Shown one piece after another: positions 37,486 to 48,970 of a stretch of DNA of 64,000 nt (position 1 is the stretch's first letter; each line of letters starts with the position of its first letter). Under the pieces are notes generated by a model that was given only the letters and a program-made list of their open reading frames with translations, was not told the DNA's origin and ran no database searches. This DNA is from Sclerotiophoma versabilis. Lineage: Eukaryota; Ascomycota; Dothideomycetes; Pleosporales; Didymellaceae. A program made the position numbers and the translations under genes. The stretch is taken from the NCBI GenBank assembly GCA_012274445.1, contig JAAROD010000033.1, positions 1,116,001-1,180,000 on the forward strand, in the 5' to 3' direction.

Positions 37486-38825
37486 ATGTACCCGTCGCCT
37501 CCCGCATCTCCCACCCAAAATGGATTCTGTGCCCCGGAAGATCGACTAGGTCAGGTTCTTGCTGGTAGGCTCCAACTTACTAGCATCCTCGGAGTGGGAG
37601 CTTATGGAGTTGTTTACACTGCCGTGGACATCCAGACCAACATTCCCTATGCCGTAAAGGCGCTTAACAAGATCGGCCTAGAGCCTCGTCAGCGCAAGTT
37701 CCAGCAGCGAGAAATCCAGCTTCACCACCAGGCTAGCGCGCACCCCAACGTTGTCTCTCTGGTCAAGATCATGGACGCTCCTGACTGCACCTACGTCGTT
37801 ATCGAGTACTGCCCGGAAGGCGATCTTTTCTCAAACATCACTGAGCAGGGCAAGTTTGTCGGTAACGATGCCTGGGCTAAGCGTGCTTTCCTTCAAATTC
37901 TGGATGCTGTTGAATACTGCCACTCTATTGGAATCTACCACAGGGATCTGAAGCCGGAGAATGTCTTGGTCACTGATCAAGGCATGACCTGCAAGCTCGC
38001 TGATTTTGGTCTGGCCACTACTGATCACGTTACCTCTGACTTTGGATGTGGCTCCACTTTCTACATGTCTCCTGGTAGGTTTCATTTGCCCTCATGGACG
38101 ACATTCGCATACTAACTTGATCAGAATGTCAGACAGCAGCGCCTAAGGCATACTCCTGCTACGCCTCAGCACCAAACGATATCTGGAGCCTAGGAGTCAT
38201 CCTGGTCAATCTCACTTGCGGACGCAACCCCTGGAAGCGAGCTTCTTCTGAGGACAGCACGTTCCGCGCTTTCATGAAGGACCCCAAGTTCCTCAGGACC
38301 ATTCTTCCCATTTCCCTGGAGCTTGATGCCATTCTGAGGCGGATCTTCGACTTCAATCCTGCCAAGAGAGCGACCATCCCTGAGATTAGGCAGATGATCC
38401 TCAACTGCTCCACCTTCACGGCGACCAAGTCTGCAGTTTCTACTCCTCTGCCCTCTCCTCCCCTCAGCCCCTATTACGACTGCTACCAGGCTCAGGCTGT
38501 TCCTCCCATGGCTCCTCTGCCAGGTGCGGTCTACGCCCCAGCTTTCTACCCTCAGCACTCCACATCTTCTGGCAGCTCAAACTCGGACAACGACTCTGCA
38601 TTCTCTGCGTGCTCGTCAGCATCGTCCTTGTCCTCCACATCTTCTTACCAAAATGTTTATTCTGCCCCAGCTCAGAAGTTTTCTTCTCGAGTTCCTCAAC
38701 AACAATACGTTTCTCCTCCCGCTCCCACCAACACTTGGTTTCAGCCGTTCATCCATGCTGCCAACCTGGTCAAGCATGTGTCTTTCCAGCCATCCATGAT
38801 GGCCGCACCGGTCCACGTTCACTAG
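37486..38825 (+). CDS. Ran1/Pat1-like Ser/Thr protein kinase
   Basis: Two exons (37486-38074, 38125-38825) give 429 aa; the ATG at 37486 precedes YPSPPASP. The kinase domain is complete: glycine loop GVGAYGVV at 36-43, ATP lysine Lys58 (YAVKAL), catalytic HRD at 152-154 with HRDLKPEN, DFG at 173-175, and an activation segment CGSTFYMSPE that crosses the intron. The domain ends near DFNPAKRATIPEIRQMI. A Ser/Pro/Gln-rich tail of about 130 residues follows. Sequence style and domain layout match the Ran1 (fission yeast) and Sks1/Vhs1 (budding yeast) group, which links nutrient state to growth and sexual development. The gene sits alone in a gene-poor stretch with a long leader, fitting complex regulation. 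Confidence 0.9.
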
Positions 38826-41800
38826 AGCGCCTTTCAGGGCCATTTCACGCCGAATACGCTTCTCTACGACGTTCCGTTTTCTTTTCCGGATTCTCAAAAG
38901 TCACGATGCCATGATAGCGGTGTTCTTATTTCCACGGTTGGCGTTCACAGGCTCGATATTTCAAATAGAGCCTTCCGGACTTCAACTTATCCGGACATAG
39001 ACTTTTTCACCAGCAAAATACGTTTTAACTTTGGGGTCGCAACCTTGACGGCGCGATGTTCCCTTCCCCTGTACACACATTTTCTTTTCTTGTTCAAAAA
39101 CGAAGGGGAGTTCGCTCAATAAGGCATTTACATGGAGTTCCAACAAGACGTGGGATCTTGACGGGGTTTGCCCGTCACCACTTTTCGCTATTCACACAAA
39201 GATACCAGGGCACAGCCCACATTGTACCGTAGCTAGCTCAACGAAGAGGATGTCAACCTCGCCTCGCGGCAAACTAGACAACAATCAAGAGATATAAAGG
39301 CGCCACGACGACAGTTGTTGGCTGCTAAGCACAAGAACCACAAGTCTACATCTCCTGTAAAGTCGTTTGCTCACCATCGCTCGATCTCATATGTCCTCAA
39401 AGACCAGCCATCAGTACAACCTGCATCATCGCGCGGTCCGCCTCGTAACCATCCTTGGTCACCACGAAAAACAGTCACCGGCCAACCACAGCCACCCTCA
39501 ATCCACTCACTCCACTAGGTAGGGTGGCTGGAATTCGCCTGGACGTATGATTGAGGACGCTTGCGGTAAGCCCGGATCCATCAGCAAGTCACCGGTCTCA
39601 CCTAGCCCGAAGGCTGCATATCCACATGCATCATGAGAGTGTAGCCTGCAGTAGCCTCACTTGACAGGTGTGAAGGATCACGCCGCTTGTGCATAGTAAG
39701 ATCACTCTAGGCTTGATTGAATCAGATCATGGCATACTGATATCGAAGGAGCATTCGGGTAATATTCCAAGCGCACGTATCTGGTGAATGCATCCCCTAT
39801 TGAACTGCACTTCATGAACGCGAGGTAGCAGGCACTGACGGCCTTAGCCTGCTTCTCCAACATGTCGCGTCCAACGCTAGATTCAACAACTAAACGTCAG
39901 GCTCAGCCATTAACCCAACAGTTCACTAAATACAGTTATACACCATGTCTTGATGTCGTGGGTAGCGACAATATAAGCCAGTCACGCAGACCAATACTCG
40001 GCTGACTTTCACTCTCCGGTAATACTTCAACATCCTGTTCAAGCTTCAGCTCCCACGCCCGTCGTGTCACCCCACTCAGACAGGTAAAGGAAAAATGTAT
40101 GCTTAACCGAAGTATAGCGTCATTGACTGTTGGGCTATCCCTGCTATTTGACGAAAGTCACCGCTACGGTGCCTTCTTTGTCATGGCGAGTAGTGCCGGA
40201 TCAGCATCCAACAATGGGATGCACCTTAAAGCGTACCCTCTTCCGGTCAGATTACGCCAAGTAGAAAATGCGCTTGTTACAACGTAACCGAGCGCAGAGA
40301 AAAGCGTTCGCTGGCGTTGACGGTGTACAAAGGTGCCCAGTGCGCTAGCACGGAAACCGCCAGGTGGCAATCATCACGATCCTGCCTGCGGATGTCGTTG
40401 CCCTTGCCAAAAAATCCCTCACATCTGCAAGCCTTCAGTGCCTTCTCCGTTCTCGTGCGCAGCGCCCACGAGATGTCATTTGCGCCACGCTGAGCTATCC
40501 TCGATTGGTGCGGGCGTTGGCGCAAGAACCTGCCCATTTACTGGATCACCTAGTGGCAGGGCAAAGAGCATGCCGGACTTCATTGACTTTCATTCAGGGG
40601 GCTGCACCTCGGTCATGAGGTGAGGCTTGTCGATCTTGCGATATCGCTTTGTTCTTCTTGCATGCTGTCGATGGACGGTAGGCTCACATGTCTCTCTCCT
40701 TTTCTTGTTCCTTAGACCGACAATACCTGCCCTACGAATTGCTTCTGATAGGCGCCCAAAGATACAGTGTGACCAACCGTGAGGTCTTCACAAGTATCTC
40801 ACAAGCATCCGCCGCAACAGGTTGCACTCACACAAACTCAACATCAAACGAAACTGTGGGTAACGGAGCGCTGCATACAAGATGCTGCTCGACAAATACA
40901 GGCCGTTCCCTTCGGATTACCACATCAGAGCTTTGTTCATCCTGTCAAGCTTCGTGGCTGTCTGCCTGTGTCACGGTATCACAGTATCACCAGGAGTCCT
41001 TCTCCCTGATGTCGGGTTCGAAAACCGCCCCGGCTTCGACAGTCACTGTGCTGCGGCCGCTTTTGTGACCATCGCGTATGCAGCTATGATTGCTTTTCGT
41101 TGCCCTTCCTTCCGAGACTCTCATCGTGCGTTCAGCGGTCAAGCACGAAGTGTGACGCATGGTTGCACGACATCATTTGTCTTCGCGCTCTTGCCGCGTC
41201 AATCCAGTCGAGTTGATCAACAAACTGACAAACGTAAACAAAGTTTTCGAGAAGATTTTCATTAAGCGACCAAGTGTTGATGTACACTTCCGGTACTTGG
41301 TTACTCTCGGCCAAAGCAACACACCGCAAGATTGGATGATTAGACTTCACAAGTACCGCAAGTCACAAAGACCTAGCTCGTGAACACAAGCTGATCAAAA
41401 CGCCTGTACAACCCTGACTCAACGCCTGCACGTGCCCAGAGGTCCGACTCTCAGCGTCCTTCACCACTCTTCCAGCCTAGCCATCGCACAAGAGTCGCAG
41501 CCTCAACCCTCAGGGTCCCACAACTCGCCACTTCTGCATGTCACACCGAGACACTCCCGACAAACCTCATGCCTTTCTTACGGTATGACAAAGTTAGCCG
41601 CAGTTTTAGTGCGATGTTCCCCAGACGTGGCACGACAGGCGCCGACTGCCAGCGCACAGCATGCTCACTTGATGGGTCCACTTGCTGTAAAATGGATCCA
41701 TTTGCTGCAAACACCACAGGGGATCTTGTCACACAGCGCTGCTTCCTTCGGGCTGGCTACAGGTCGACGCCACTCGGACATTTTTTTGCAAAACGTGTGA

Positions 41801-42068
41801 ATTGTTTACTTTTTGCCGCCTGGACCGCACAGACACCGTGACACGGGCCGAGGATACCCTTGACCGGGTGGATGTCTTGTGCCTGATCGAGTTCTCGGAT
41901 TGCCGTACGCGGTGTTTTTCAACGCTGACCGTTAGATGTTCCCATGCGCAACATCTTGTAGCCTGTTGCGGAGGCTCCCATGCCTTATCTGCAACTCAAA
42001 AGCACTGAGGTCGATCAGAGGTAAGAACTTGCTACGGCGAGTGCACATGTTTGTGTCTACAGCCGGAA
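38826..42068. other. Gene-poor interval downstream of the kinase
   Basis: About 3.2 kb. The first several hundred bases look like a kinase 3' UTR. A 127-codon ORF with a true ATG at 40882-41265 contains one hydrophobic segment (RALFILSSFVAVCLCHGI) but has no signal-peptide layout or family. Others overlap it in different frames. Nothing was called. Confidence 0.45.
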
Positions 42069-42796
42069 TTAAAAATATGTTCTATGGAACCACCAACGAT
42101 ATCCCGTAGTCCCTATCACCTTCTCCCGCGGTTGTGTAGACCATTCTTCTATGTCAACCTCGTCTTCAGGCACACACGCACTTCTTTTCGCGCCTACGTC
42201 AGCATGTAAAGCATCCAATTCTTCTTGAGTCAAGTCTGTTGCTTTCGTAATCTCTCCCATCAACGCCAACAAGCTCTCTCGGTGAGCGTTGACCTCGAGG
42301 AGCTCGTTCAAAGCACCTGTGACAACCACTTTCACCTTCGTGACCCCCTGCTTGCTTTCCAATTCGCCAGTAAATGAGGAGGATGAGTCTTCACTCTCTC
42401 CCTTTTCTAGGCGATCTGATGTTTGCTCCACACTCTCGCCCAAGTTCTCTTCATATCTCTCAACCGCAGCAGCATCTATCTTCGCACCACTCACAAGTGG
42501 ACGAGTTGAAGGGTTCCGTCTGTTACAATCGTAATTGATACTTTGCAGCTGAAATTTCCGCATGGAGCCAACGGATCTCTCTACTAGGGTACGATTCTGA
42601 TGCGGGTTCGACAGGTGCATCGTCGAGCTTTGTGCCTTTGGCGATGAAGTGCCAGCAGCTGAAGCAGTGTATGGTGCCAAAAGGGACTTCGAAGGTGCCT
42701 TTTGTCTCGGTAGGCTTAGCAGATTCGAGGTCTGCGTACTCGGACGGATCAAAAACCGGCAGGATGGTATTCCGACGTGTTCCCTCGCTCGCCCAT
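42069..42796 (-). pseudogene. Degraded CWC16/Yju2-like splicing-factor locus (frameshifted)
   Basis: Reading minus from an ATG at 42796, the frame gives MGERGNTSEYHPAGF and then meets TGA at a run of five T (42751-42755 as A on the plus strand). The next frame continues DPSEYADLESAKPT, then FEVPFGTIHCFSCWHFIAKGTK. The third frame carries INYDCNRRN, an EQTSDRLEKGE stretch and GALNELLEVNAHRE, to a stop at 42069. This order mirrors the Yju2/Cwf16 family: MxER start, PPDFDPS, APFS with a first CxxC and YIYKGxKFN, then YxC, a DRLE coil and an ADALDEIRxxNAR-like helix. Only the first CxxC pair survives; the second is missing. Alternatives are a short intron (42520-42592) joining the last two frames, or a lineage-specific protein. 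An intact copy is expected elsewhere because the family is needed for splicing. Confidence 0.45.
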
Positions 42797-43372
42797 GTTG
42801 ATTTATCGTTCCCAGCTGTGAAGATTCGATGTACGTGGCAGTCAACGACTCTCAAGTCGTAAAGACGTTGTGGTGATGTGGTAGAGTATCAAGCTGTTTA
42901 CGACTTATCCCGGGAGTGAATGAAAACTAAATGCTGTAGAACTCGGATTTTGCACGAGTGATGGCGGAATTCATATCCCTGGACGTGTCCCAGAAAAGTC
43001 CAAGTCGAAGTTTCACATAGAGTCCACATCTTGACTATCTTGGATCAGCGATAGACTATACCTAACCCCTAGCTGTACTAATACTTTCTACAGTTGACTC
43101 TTACTGAAGCGGCACAACTGCTACCTGGAAACTGAAGAAAGGTCAGACTGACAACGCTGGCGTGGACTAGATCGACGACAGTCCAGAACCCGGATCTTGG
43201 AGCCGACAATGGACCCTCGAATATTTTTCTAACGCAGTCGAAGAAGACCTGACGTGTAGCGAGGAGAAGTCAGCGGAGATTTTATCGTAAGCAACGCATT
43301 CTCATCAGGTAGAAAGAACTGCAATTGGGTATCTCAAACGCACTATTCAAAACAACACCCTAGTTGTGCCAC
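42797..43372. other. Intergenic, no supported gene
   Basis: About 580 bp between two minus-strand loci. No ATG on the minus strand lies in the first 160 bp before the CWC16-like locus, and no other feature was seen. Confidence 0.4.
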
Positions 43373-44944
43373 TCACTGCAAAAACAGCAGCGCGACCATA
43401 ATCTTCGTAGCCTCAAAAGTGCCCCTCGTCCGCAGAAGTGAGTCAAATGTCTCTGGTATCTTGCGAAACGCATCGCTTGTATCAGCTTCTTTCCATACGG
43501 CGGGCACAGCGCATTCCACATCAACACTCGACTCTGCTTCGCCAGTCCAATCGAATGCAATGCGCCAGTTGATCTTAAGCAGAACGTGCTTGTCCTGTAG
43601 GATCAACACATCACGCCCCAGGTGGCGATTGAAATCTTTTCGCGAGAGAGTGGAAGTTTTCGTGCTCGTAACGGGTGCGTTTTCTGTATCTGCAGCTGCC
43701 CGACCCGGGAGAAAACGGGCGAATGCCTTCTCGCACTTGTGCCAGTACTGTGCACGTTTCGTCGCAATGGCCCAGAATGAGTCAATGGCCCAGCATGCAT
43801 TGCCGAGATCCCTATCCTTCGCCTTTGCACGCATAAATGTTCCTAATTCACGCTCAGCCCAAGAGGGTAGACGGAGTACGTGCATGTCTACGACCTCGTT
43901 GCACAAACAATCGATGTTGATTGCCAATTGTGCAGTGAAGAGTCCGTGAGGGCCGCTAATATCGATTGTATGCTTTTGATGGACACGATTTGAGGAAGGG
44001 AGGAATTTGCCTCGGGGCAGCCCAAGCTGCGTGGTAAAATTGAAAGAGGTAAACATCTCGAGGTAAGGCAATGGGTCTTTAAGCTCAATAGGTCGATGTG
44101 ACGCGATCGGGTTCTCTGGTCGTTTCGACTTGGGAGGCGGAATAGTCATGCTTGAGAAAGGTAGAAATGAGCAAAGAAGGCTTGAGACTGGCGTTGGTGG
44201 TTCTTCTTGTGTGTCTGCTCCGCTAATCTTGGTGATGAACTTGCTGTGACAGTGTTAGCACATGTTCCACATAGCTAGAAACCGCGATACATACATCAGG
44301 TCTGCACGCTGGGTAGGGGACAATGTGTCATCCGATCTGCGTTGCTGCTCGGCTGCAAACTCATTGGTACATCTCGTCACTTCTGCTTCTAGCTCGTTAA
44401 CCTCGCGTTGCAACCGTGCCCTCTCTTGCTTCTTCTTCTCGACCTCGGGGTCCAGCGGAGGTCTCTTGACCTTATTCGTCTGGCTGGGGCCATCTATGTC
44501 CAATGCTTCTTCCAAAGGTCGATTAAGTTGGTTTTGTTGGACTGAAGGTGCCTCTCCCAGTGGAGATCGTTTCACGACACTCGTCGCGCGGGGTGGACGC
44601 TTGTTCGGTGAAGAGAACAGTATTCTTCGCCTTGAGTCCTCCTGTGCCTCGGGTCCTCTCTGCGACGGAGCCACTGGCAACTCCACGTGCTCCTCGCTCA
44701 TTTCTTCTGTCTCCCTTGGTGGATTGCCAGCCCCATCATAGACAAAGGCACTTGCCTGCTTCCCTCCAGCGCGAACATCATCGCGAGGCGGTGTGCGGGT
44801 TGGTAGCAGGCTGGGATAGTTGCGCGCGAGACTGGCTTTGGTAGGCGATGCGAAGGACGGTCGTCGTGGAGGCTTTCGTAATGGGCTAGATGGGGCTTGG
44901 GCCGGGGATGTGGTCTTCCTGCGTTTTCGCGGTGGCCCATCCAT
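43373..44944 (-). CDS. Uncharacterised nuclear-type protein with coiled coil and C-terminal globular domain
   Basis: Two exons (44295-44944, 43373-44243) with a 51-nt intron give 506 aa. I chose the ATG at 44944 (MDGPPRKRRKTTSP, a nuclear localisation-like start); an in-frame ATG at 45181 would add 79 less typical residues and crowd the divergent gene. Residues 1-150 are disordered. A coiled coil spans roughly 165-215 (EVEKKKQERARLQREVNEL). A globular half follows: PSHRP-like ASHRPIELKDPLPYLEMFTS, then LPSWAERELGTFMRAK and an AQYWHKCEKAF helix. The layout, coil then alpha/beta domain, recalls RWD-type kinetochore proteins (CENP-O/Mcm21-like), but I see no diagnostic residue, so that is only a suggestion. 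Confidence 0.7.
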
Positions 44945-45205
44945 TGCGATATATGTGTTGGGAGGAATGCGAGTGTCAATGTGCGGGGCTATGAAGTATT
45001 TGGTGATGTTGACGCTGGTGTCCCTCGACGCGCCTCGACGCTCCGACGCGGCATCGAGGCAGTGCTTTGCCGAGCTGCGGCGCAAAATGACGTCTCCCGC
45101 ATGCACGCTGCGAGCTTCTGATGCCCATGACACCTCTTGACCATCCCAGCATGTCACGATAGCATTGATATTTTTTTGCATTGTCTCGCCGCATTGCCTG
45201 GTACC

Positions 45206-46008
45206 ATGGCCTCACTGGGACGCCCACTGGCGCTGCGCCGTTACATTTGCGCCTCATGTGTAAAGTCATGGAACAGGGCAAGAGTTGGTCTGCAGAACAG
45301 CGACCGGATGCAACGACGCTACAAGTACTACATAGCCCCAGAGGGAGAGCAAGCCAGGCCTATTACCGGATACTACGCAGGTAGGAGCATGTTCAACTGG
45401 CTCGCGTGTGCATTTTGTTAACAAGTCTAGAAATGCTGAAGAAGCGTCCCTCACAAGCCCCAACCGAGTCGAACGATACATCGAAAGGCACAGCTCCTCC
45501 AGCCCCACCGGCGGCGCCGCCCATGGATCCTCCCAAATCACAGAAAGAGATCACTCTCGAACGAGCCCGTGCGGTCTTTGGTTCGAAGCCAGGCATAAGG
45601 GAACGGAGGGTAGAGATTGATGCCGCTTCAACCGAAGTCGCAGGTATCAAGGTACCGCCAAAGCCAACAGAGCCGGACAACTGTTGCATGTCTGGGTGCG
45701 TAAACTGCGTGTGGGACATGTATCGAGACGAGATGGAGGAGTGGGCGGAGCAGAGTGCGAAAGCAAGAGCTGCAATACAAGCCAAGAGAGAAGCATCTGA
45801 GGGCAGCGGGAGCATGTTGGCACAACAGAGAAGTCCAAGCCATGTTGCTGTCAGCGTAGATGATGATGGTGGAGGCAGCGAAACGAACTGGACAGAAAGT
45901 GCTGGTGAAGAGAAGCTGTTCGATGATATACCCGTAGGTATAAGAGAGTTTATGAAGACAGAGAAGAAGTTGAAGCAGCGGCATAAGGCGGAGGAGATCC
46001 CAACCTAA
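45206..46008 (+). CDS. Oxidoreductase-like domain protein (OXLD1 type), probably mitochondrial
   Basis: Two exons (45206-45380, 45431-46008) give 250 aa. The start MASLGRPLALRRYICASCVK is rich in Arg and Ser without acids, as in a mitochondrial presequence. The central signature is PTEPDNCCMSGCVNCVWDMYRDEMEEW, the Cys-rich N-terminal motif of the oxidoreductase-like family (PF09791), named for sequence resemblance rather than a proven reaction. A Pro/Ala-rich linker precedes it, and a charged helical tail ending KKLKQRHKAEEIPT follows. It is divergent from the coiled-coil gene, with 261 bp between the chosen ATGs. The gene on its 3' side, DPM3, is convergent and starts its stop codon only 147 bp away. 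Confidence 0.85.
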
Positions 46009-46154
46009 CAAGAGCATGCATGCGCATATACCCTTGAAAATCAATTACATCCCCCCTACCGCACCATTCCCAGTACCAGACGCCGTTGAGCCCCCCGTAT
46101 GCTCCAATGCAATGCAAGTGTGTGTGCCCACATCGTCAACTGTTCATTTGGTGC

Positions 46155-46548
46155 TTAATCGTCGGCACCAACGTCAACACCCCGAGCCCCGAGGTCGGCT
46201 CGTGCCTCCTTGATTTGTGTCATCAGTTCCGCGTGCGCCTCGGGTACGTCGTTGAAGGTGAAGACTCCCCAGCCAAGCTTGAAGAGGAGGTATGCGCCGA
46301 ACGAGATGAGTGCCCAGAAAGGGATCTATAGTCGTTTAGCTTAGACCATGCGTCGAAGGAACTGGGTGTCATACAACAGGAACAATCTCCTTTTGGATCT
46401 TCTCCGGGAAAGAAACGAGCTCCATGAACACCGCAAGGTAAAGCTACATATCATTAGACATGCGTCCAGGGGTGCTATGTTCAGGAGGGGCTCAGCGTAC
46501 GGAGGTCAGGAGCATCGCAATGCTGATGGTCTGCTGTGCGCGTGTCAT
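46155..46548 (-). CDS. DPM3: Dolichol-phosphate mannosyltransferase subunit 3
   Basis: Three tiny exons (46501-46548, 46375-46443, 46155-46325), separated by introns of 57 and 49 nt, give 95 aa, too short to stand out as an ORF. The product starts MTRAQQTISIAMLLTS, has two hydrophobic spans, and carries the DPM3 signature VPVIPFWALISFGAYLLFKLG followed by GVFTFNDVPEAHAEL and a C-terminal charged helix. DPM3 anchors the catalytic subunit DPM1 in the ER membrane, supplying dolichol-P-mannose for N-glycans, O-mannosylation and GPI anchors. The VPV/IPFW junction falls exactly on a splice site, which supports the model. It is divergent from the SmgGDS-like gene. Confidence 0.92.
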
Positions 46549-46867
46549 CCTGGCAGCGATTGGACCTTTGGTCGTTCTAAGGAAGGTATACGGTGAGTCG
46601 TGTGTAAAAGCCTGGTGCTTGTCGTTGTGGGGAGTCGTGTTGTTCGGTGTCCAGATCTCCAGGCTTCGCGGAAGGGCGCTAAAAGGATCGCTACTCGTTC
46701 GGGCAAGGCTAGCCGGCTTTCACATCAGCCAGCACGTCCTTGGAGCTTGATTCGAGGAAGAGGTCCGAAACAAGATCACCCGTGCGATAATCACTCTCCA
46801 TCTATTGGATATGAGCTCTTGAGTTTCGATTCCCTTACCGTTTCAATATCTCAGTCCACTCTACACA
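46549..46867. promoter_or_regulatory. Divergent promoter region DPM3 / SmgGDS-like
   Basis: 319 bp between the two start codons must serve both genes. No TATA box is obvious on either strand. Confidence 0.5.
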
Positions 46868-48970
46868 ATGTCCGCGAACGGAGAGCGTGGAAGCACCTTA
46901 CCAGACGAAGTATCAGCGTTGATCAGTCTCGGTCCCGATGCTTCGGACGATGTGATTACACCTCTCAGGGCACTACTCAACAAACTTACAACCACGCCTC
47001 ACAGCGATCCGTCAGAGCAAGCACTTCAGCTGTTAGGCACAGCCGTGGGAAAACACAGTAGGCATGTGCGGCTTGTGTATGGATCCAACTGACCCTGTCT
47101 AGAGGCCTGGCGAGGCCCATTCCGAGAAGCAGGCCTTCTTGACTACGTACTGCAGTATCTTGGTGACGTGGGTGTACCACTTGCCTTGCGCAAACAATAT
47201 CTGCGGATAATTGGTAATTGCGTCGCCGACAACGGTAAAGCTGGCTTTCTCGTCCAATTACAGGTCGATAAACTGACCGTCCCTAAAGATATCAACCGAG
47301 AGGTAGCCACCAAGGACATATCAAAGATTGTCGATTGCCTACCGTCAGATGATCTGACAGCAGTGTCTCTTGCAGTCCTCTTCAATCTCTGCAACGATTT
47401 CGGTATGATTGTACCCACCGTTAACTGTCTGCATGCTAACCAAACAGATCCCGCCAAGGCTGCAGCTGCAGTCATCAGACTTGACTTCACACTATCTGGG
47501 TACCTTGCTGGCCACCGGATACCGGACGCTGCCCTCGATTATGCAACTGAGCTTCTTACATGGACTACCGAGAAGCTCACAGCATCACAATTCAACGACG
47601 ATGTATCGCTTGACACGTTCAGCGATCTTGTCCAAGTGACACTGGATTACGACGAGGATCACTACCACGAATATGTCGCCATTCTAGTCCACTACCTACA
47701 GGATCCCGGGTTTCAAGCAAAGGTTGCCACCCCAGAGCTACTTGGTGACCTCATTACCATTATGCTGGACTTTGAGTCTCGACTCACATCCGAAGAAATT
47801 GAAGCTGTGTTCGGAGAGTTGGCCATTTCCAAGAACACCGAAAAGACAACATCAGACAGCACAAATGTGCTTCTTGCGGCTCAACTGATTGGGAACATCT
47901 CAGCAGTCTCGGCTACCGACTCGTTTTCACAACGCTTCAATGCCAGAAGTCAAGTCATTGAGACCATCCGAGCCAAGCTAAAGGCTTCGCCTTCGCCGTC
48001 CACAATATGCGCTTGCGTAATTCTTGGTAACTTGGCTATGTCGGACGAAGTCTGTATAGATATGGTCAAGATCATGGAACTTCATCTTCCGCTGGCCCGC
48101 ATCCTGTCCTCGAGCAACAAGCCAGCCCTTCTTTATGCTGCTGCAGGGTTTATGCGTCATCTCACTTTTCCCGAGGAGAACAGAGCGCCGCTGGCAGATG
48201 CTGGTCTCCTTCAGACTTGTTCCACGTTGCTCAAGCAGACAGACGCTGCTGTTCGTGGTGAGGCAGCAGCCATCATTGGTAAGCTTGTTACGAGAAACTT
48301 GCACAACATCATCAAAGTTGTCTGCGAGAAGGTTGGTGAAACCGTCATCCCGGATGCGCATCCAGTTGTAGGCGTCGAAGCTTCTTCTGAATCAACTGTT
48401 CTTCACCAAATCGTCGAGCAAGCACTCGCACCTGCAGGACCTCTGCCCAGTACAGCGATGAAGAACCCAACGATCGAGCTCAGCCGTTCTATCGTTAATA
48501 TCCTCCGGTTTCTTGGAAGGCCGAGCGCAGAAGACAACGTGGACGCTATCAGGGAGCAGATGCTCAACATCCCTCTGATCGCTCGACCTCTAGCCAAGCT
48601 CGTGCGCCAACGGTTCTACGCTGATGCCAGATCAGAAGGGTTGCTAGGTCTGGGACTGATAGCGCAAACAGCGCATGGTGCGAAGCTAGTGGTCGCAGAG
48701 ATCAAGGAAGACGGAGGGTTGCTGGAGGCTATCAAGGAGTTCGCTGAAGGCAAAGACGGAGGAGCTGAACAACAGGTCGCACATTCTTCGGAGCGAGATT
48801 ATCAGAACGCGGTTGTTCTTCTACAGACCTTACAGAACAATTGGGTAGGCATGAACTCTAATCTCGTGCAATCGTTAGCTGACACCCTGTAGGACGCGGA
48901 GGCCGACGCATTGCTAAGAGACCAGGTCAGGACCTTACAAGATGTCCTCGGCAGAATGATGGTCCAGTGA
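46868..48970 (+). CDS. Armadillo-repeat GTPase regulator, SmgGDS (RAP1GDS1)-like
   Basis: Four exons (46868-47057, 47103-47402, 47448-48844, 48893-48970) give 654 aa. The last intron is 48 nt, in frame, has a GCTGAC branch-like site and ends in TAG; an unspliced reading would stop at that TAG with LVQSLADTL, whereas splicing gives QNNWDAEADALLRDQVRTLQDVLG and a proper stop. The protein is all-helical armadillo repeats (LRKQYLRIIGNCVADN; ICACVILGNLAMSDEVCI; LYAAAGFMRHLTFPEENR). Fungal proteins of this type are annotated as GTP-binding-protein regulators related to SmgGDS, which chaperones and activates Rho/Rap GTPases in animals. The fungal role is mostly inferred. Confidence 0.88.

Noticed and set aside
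41010..41045. A GGGTTCGAAAACCG-like stretch resembling a tRNA T-arm
   Set aside because: No acceptor stem, D-arm or anticodon arm could be fitted around it.
40882..41265. 127-codon ORF with a hydrophobic segment, possible small membrane or secreted protein
   Set aside because: The hydrophobic stretch is not N-terminal, the frame overlaps other random ORFs, and no family is recognised.
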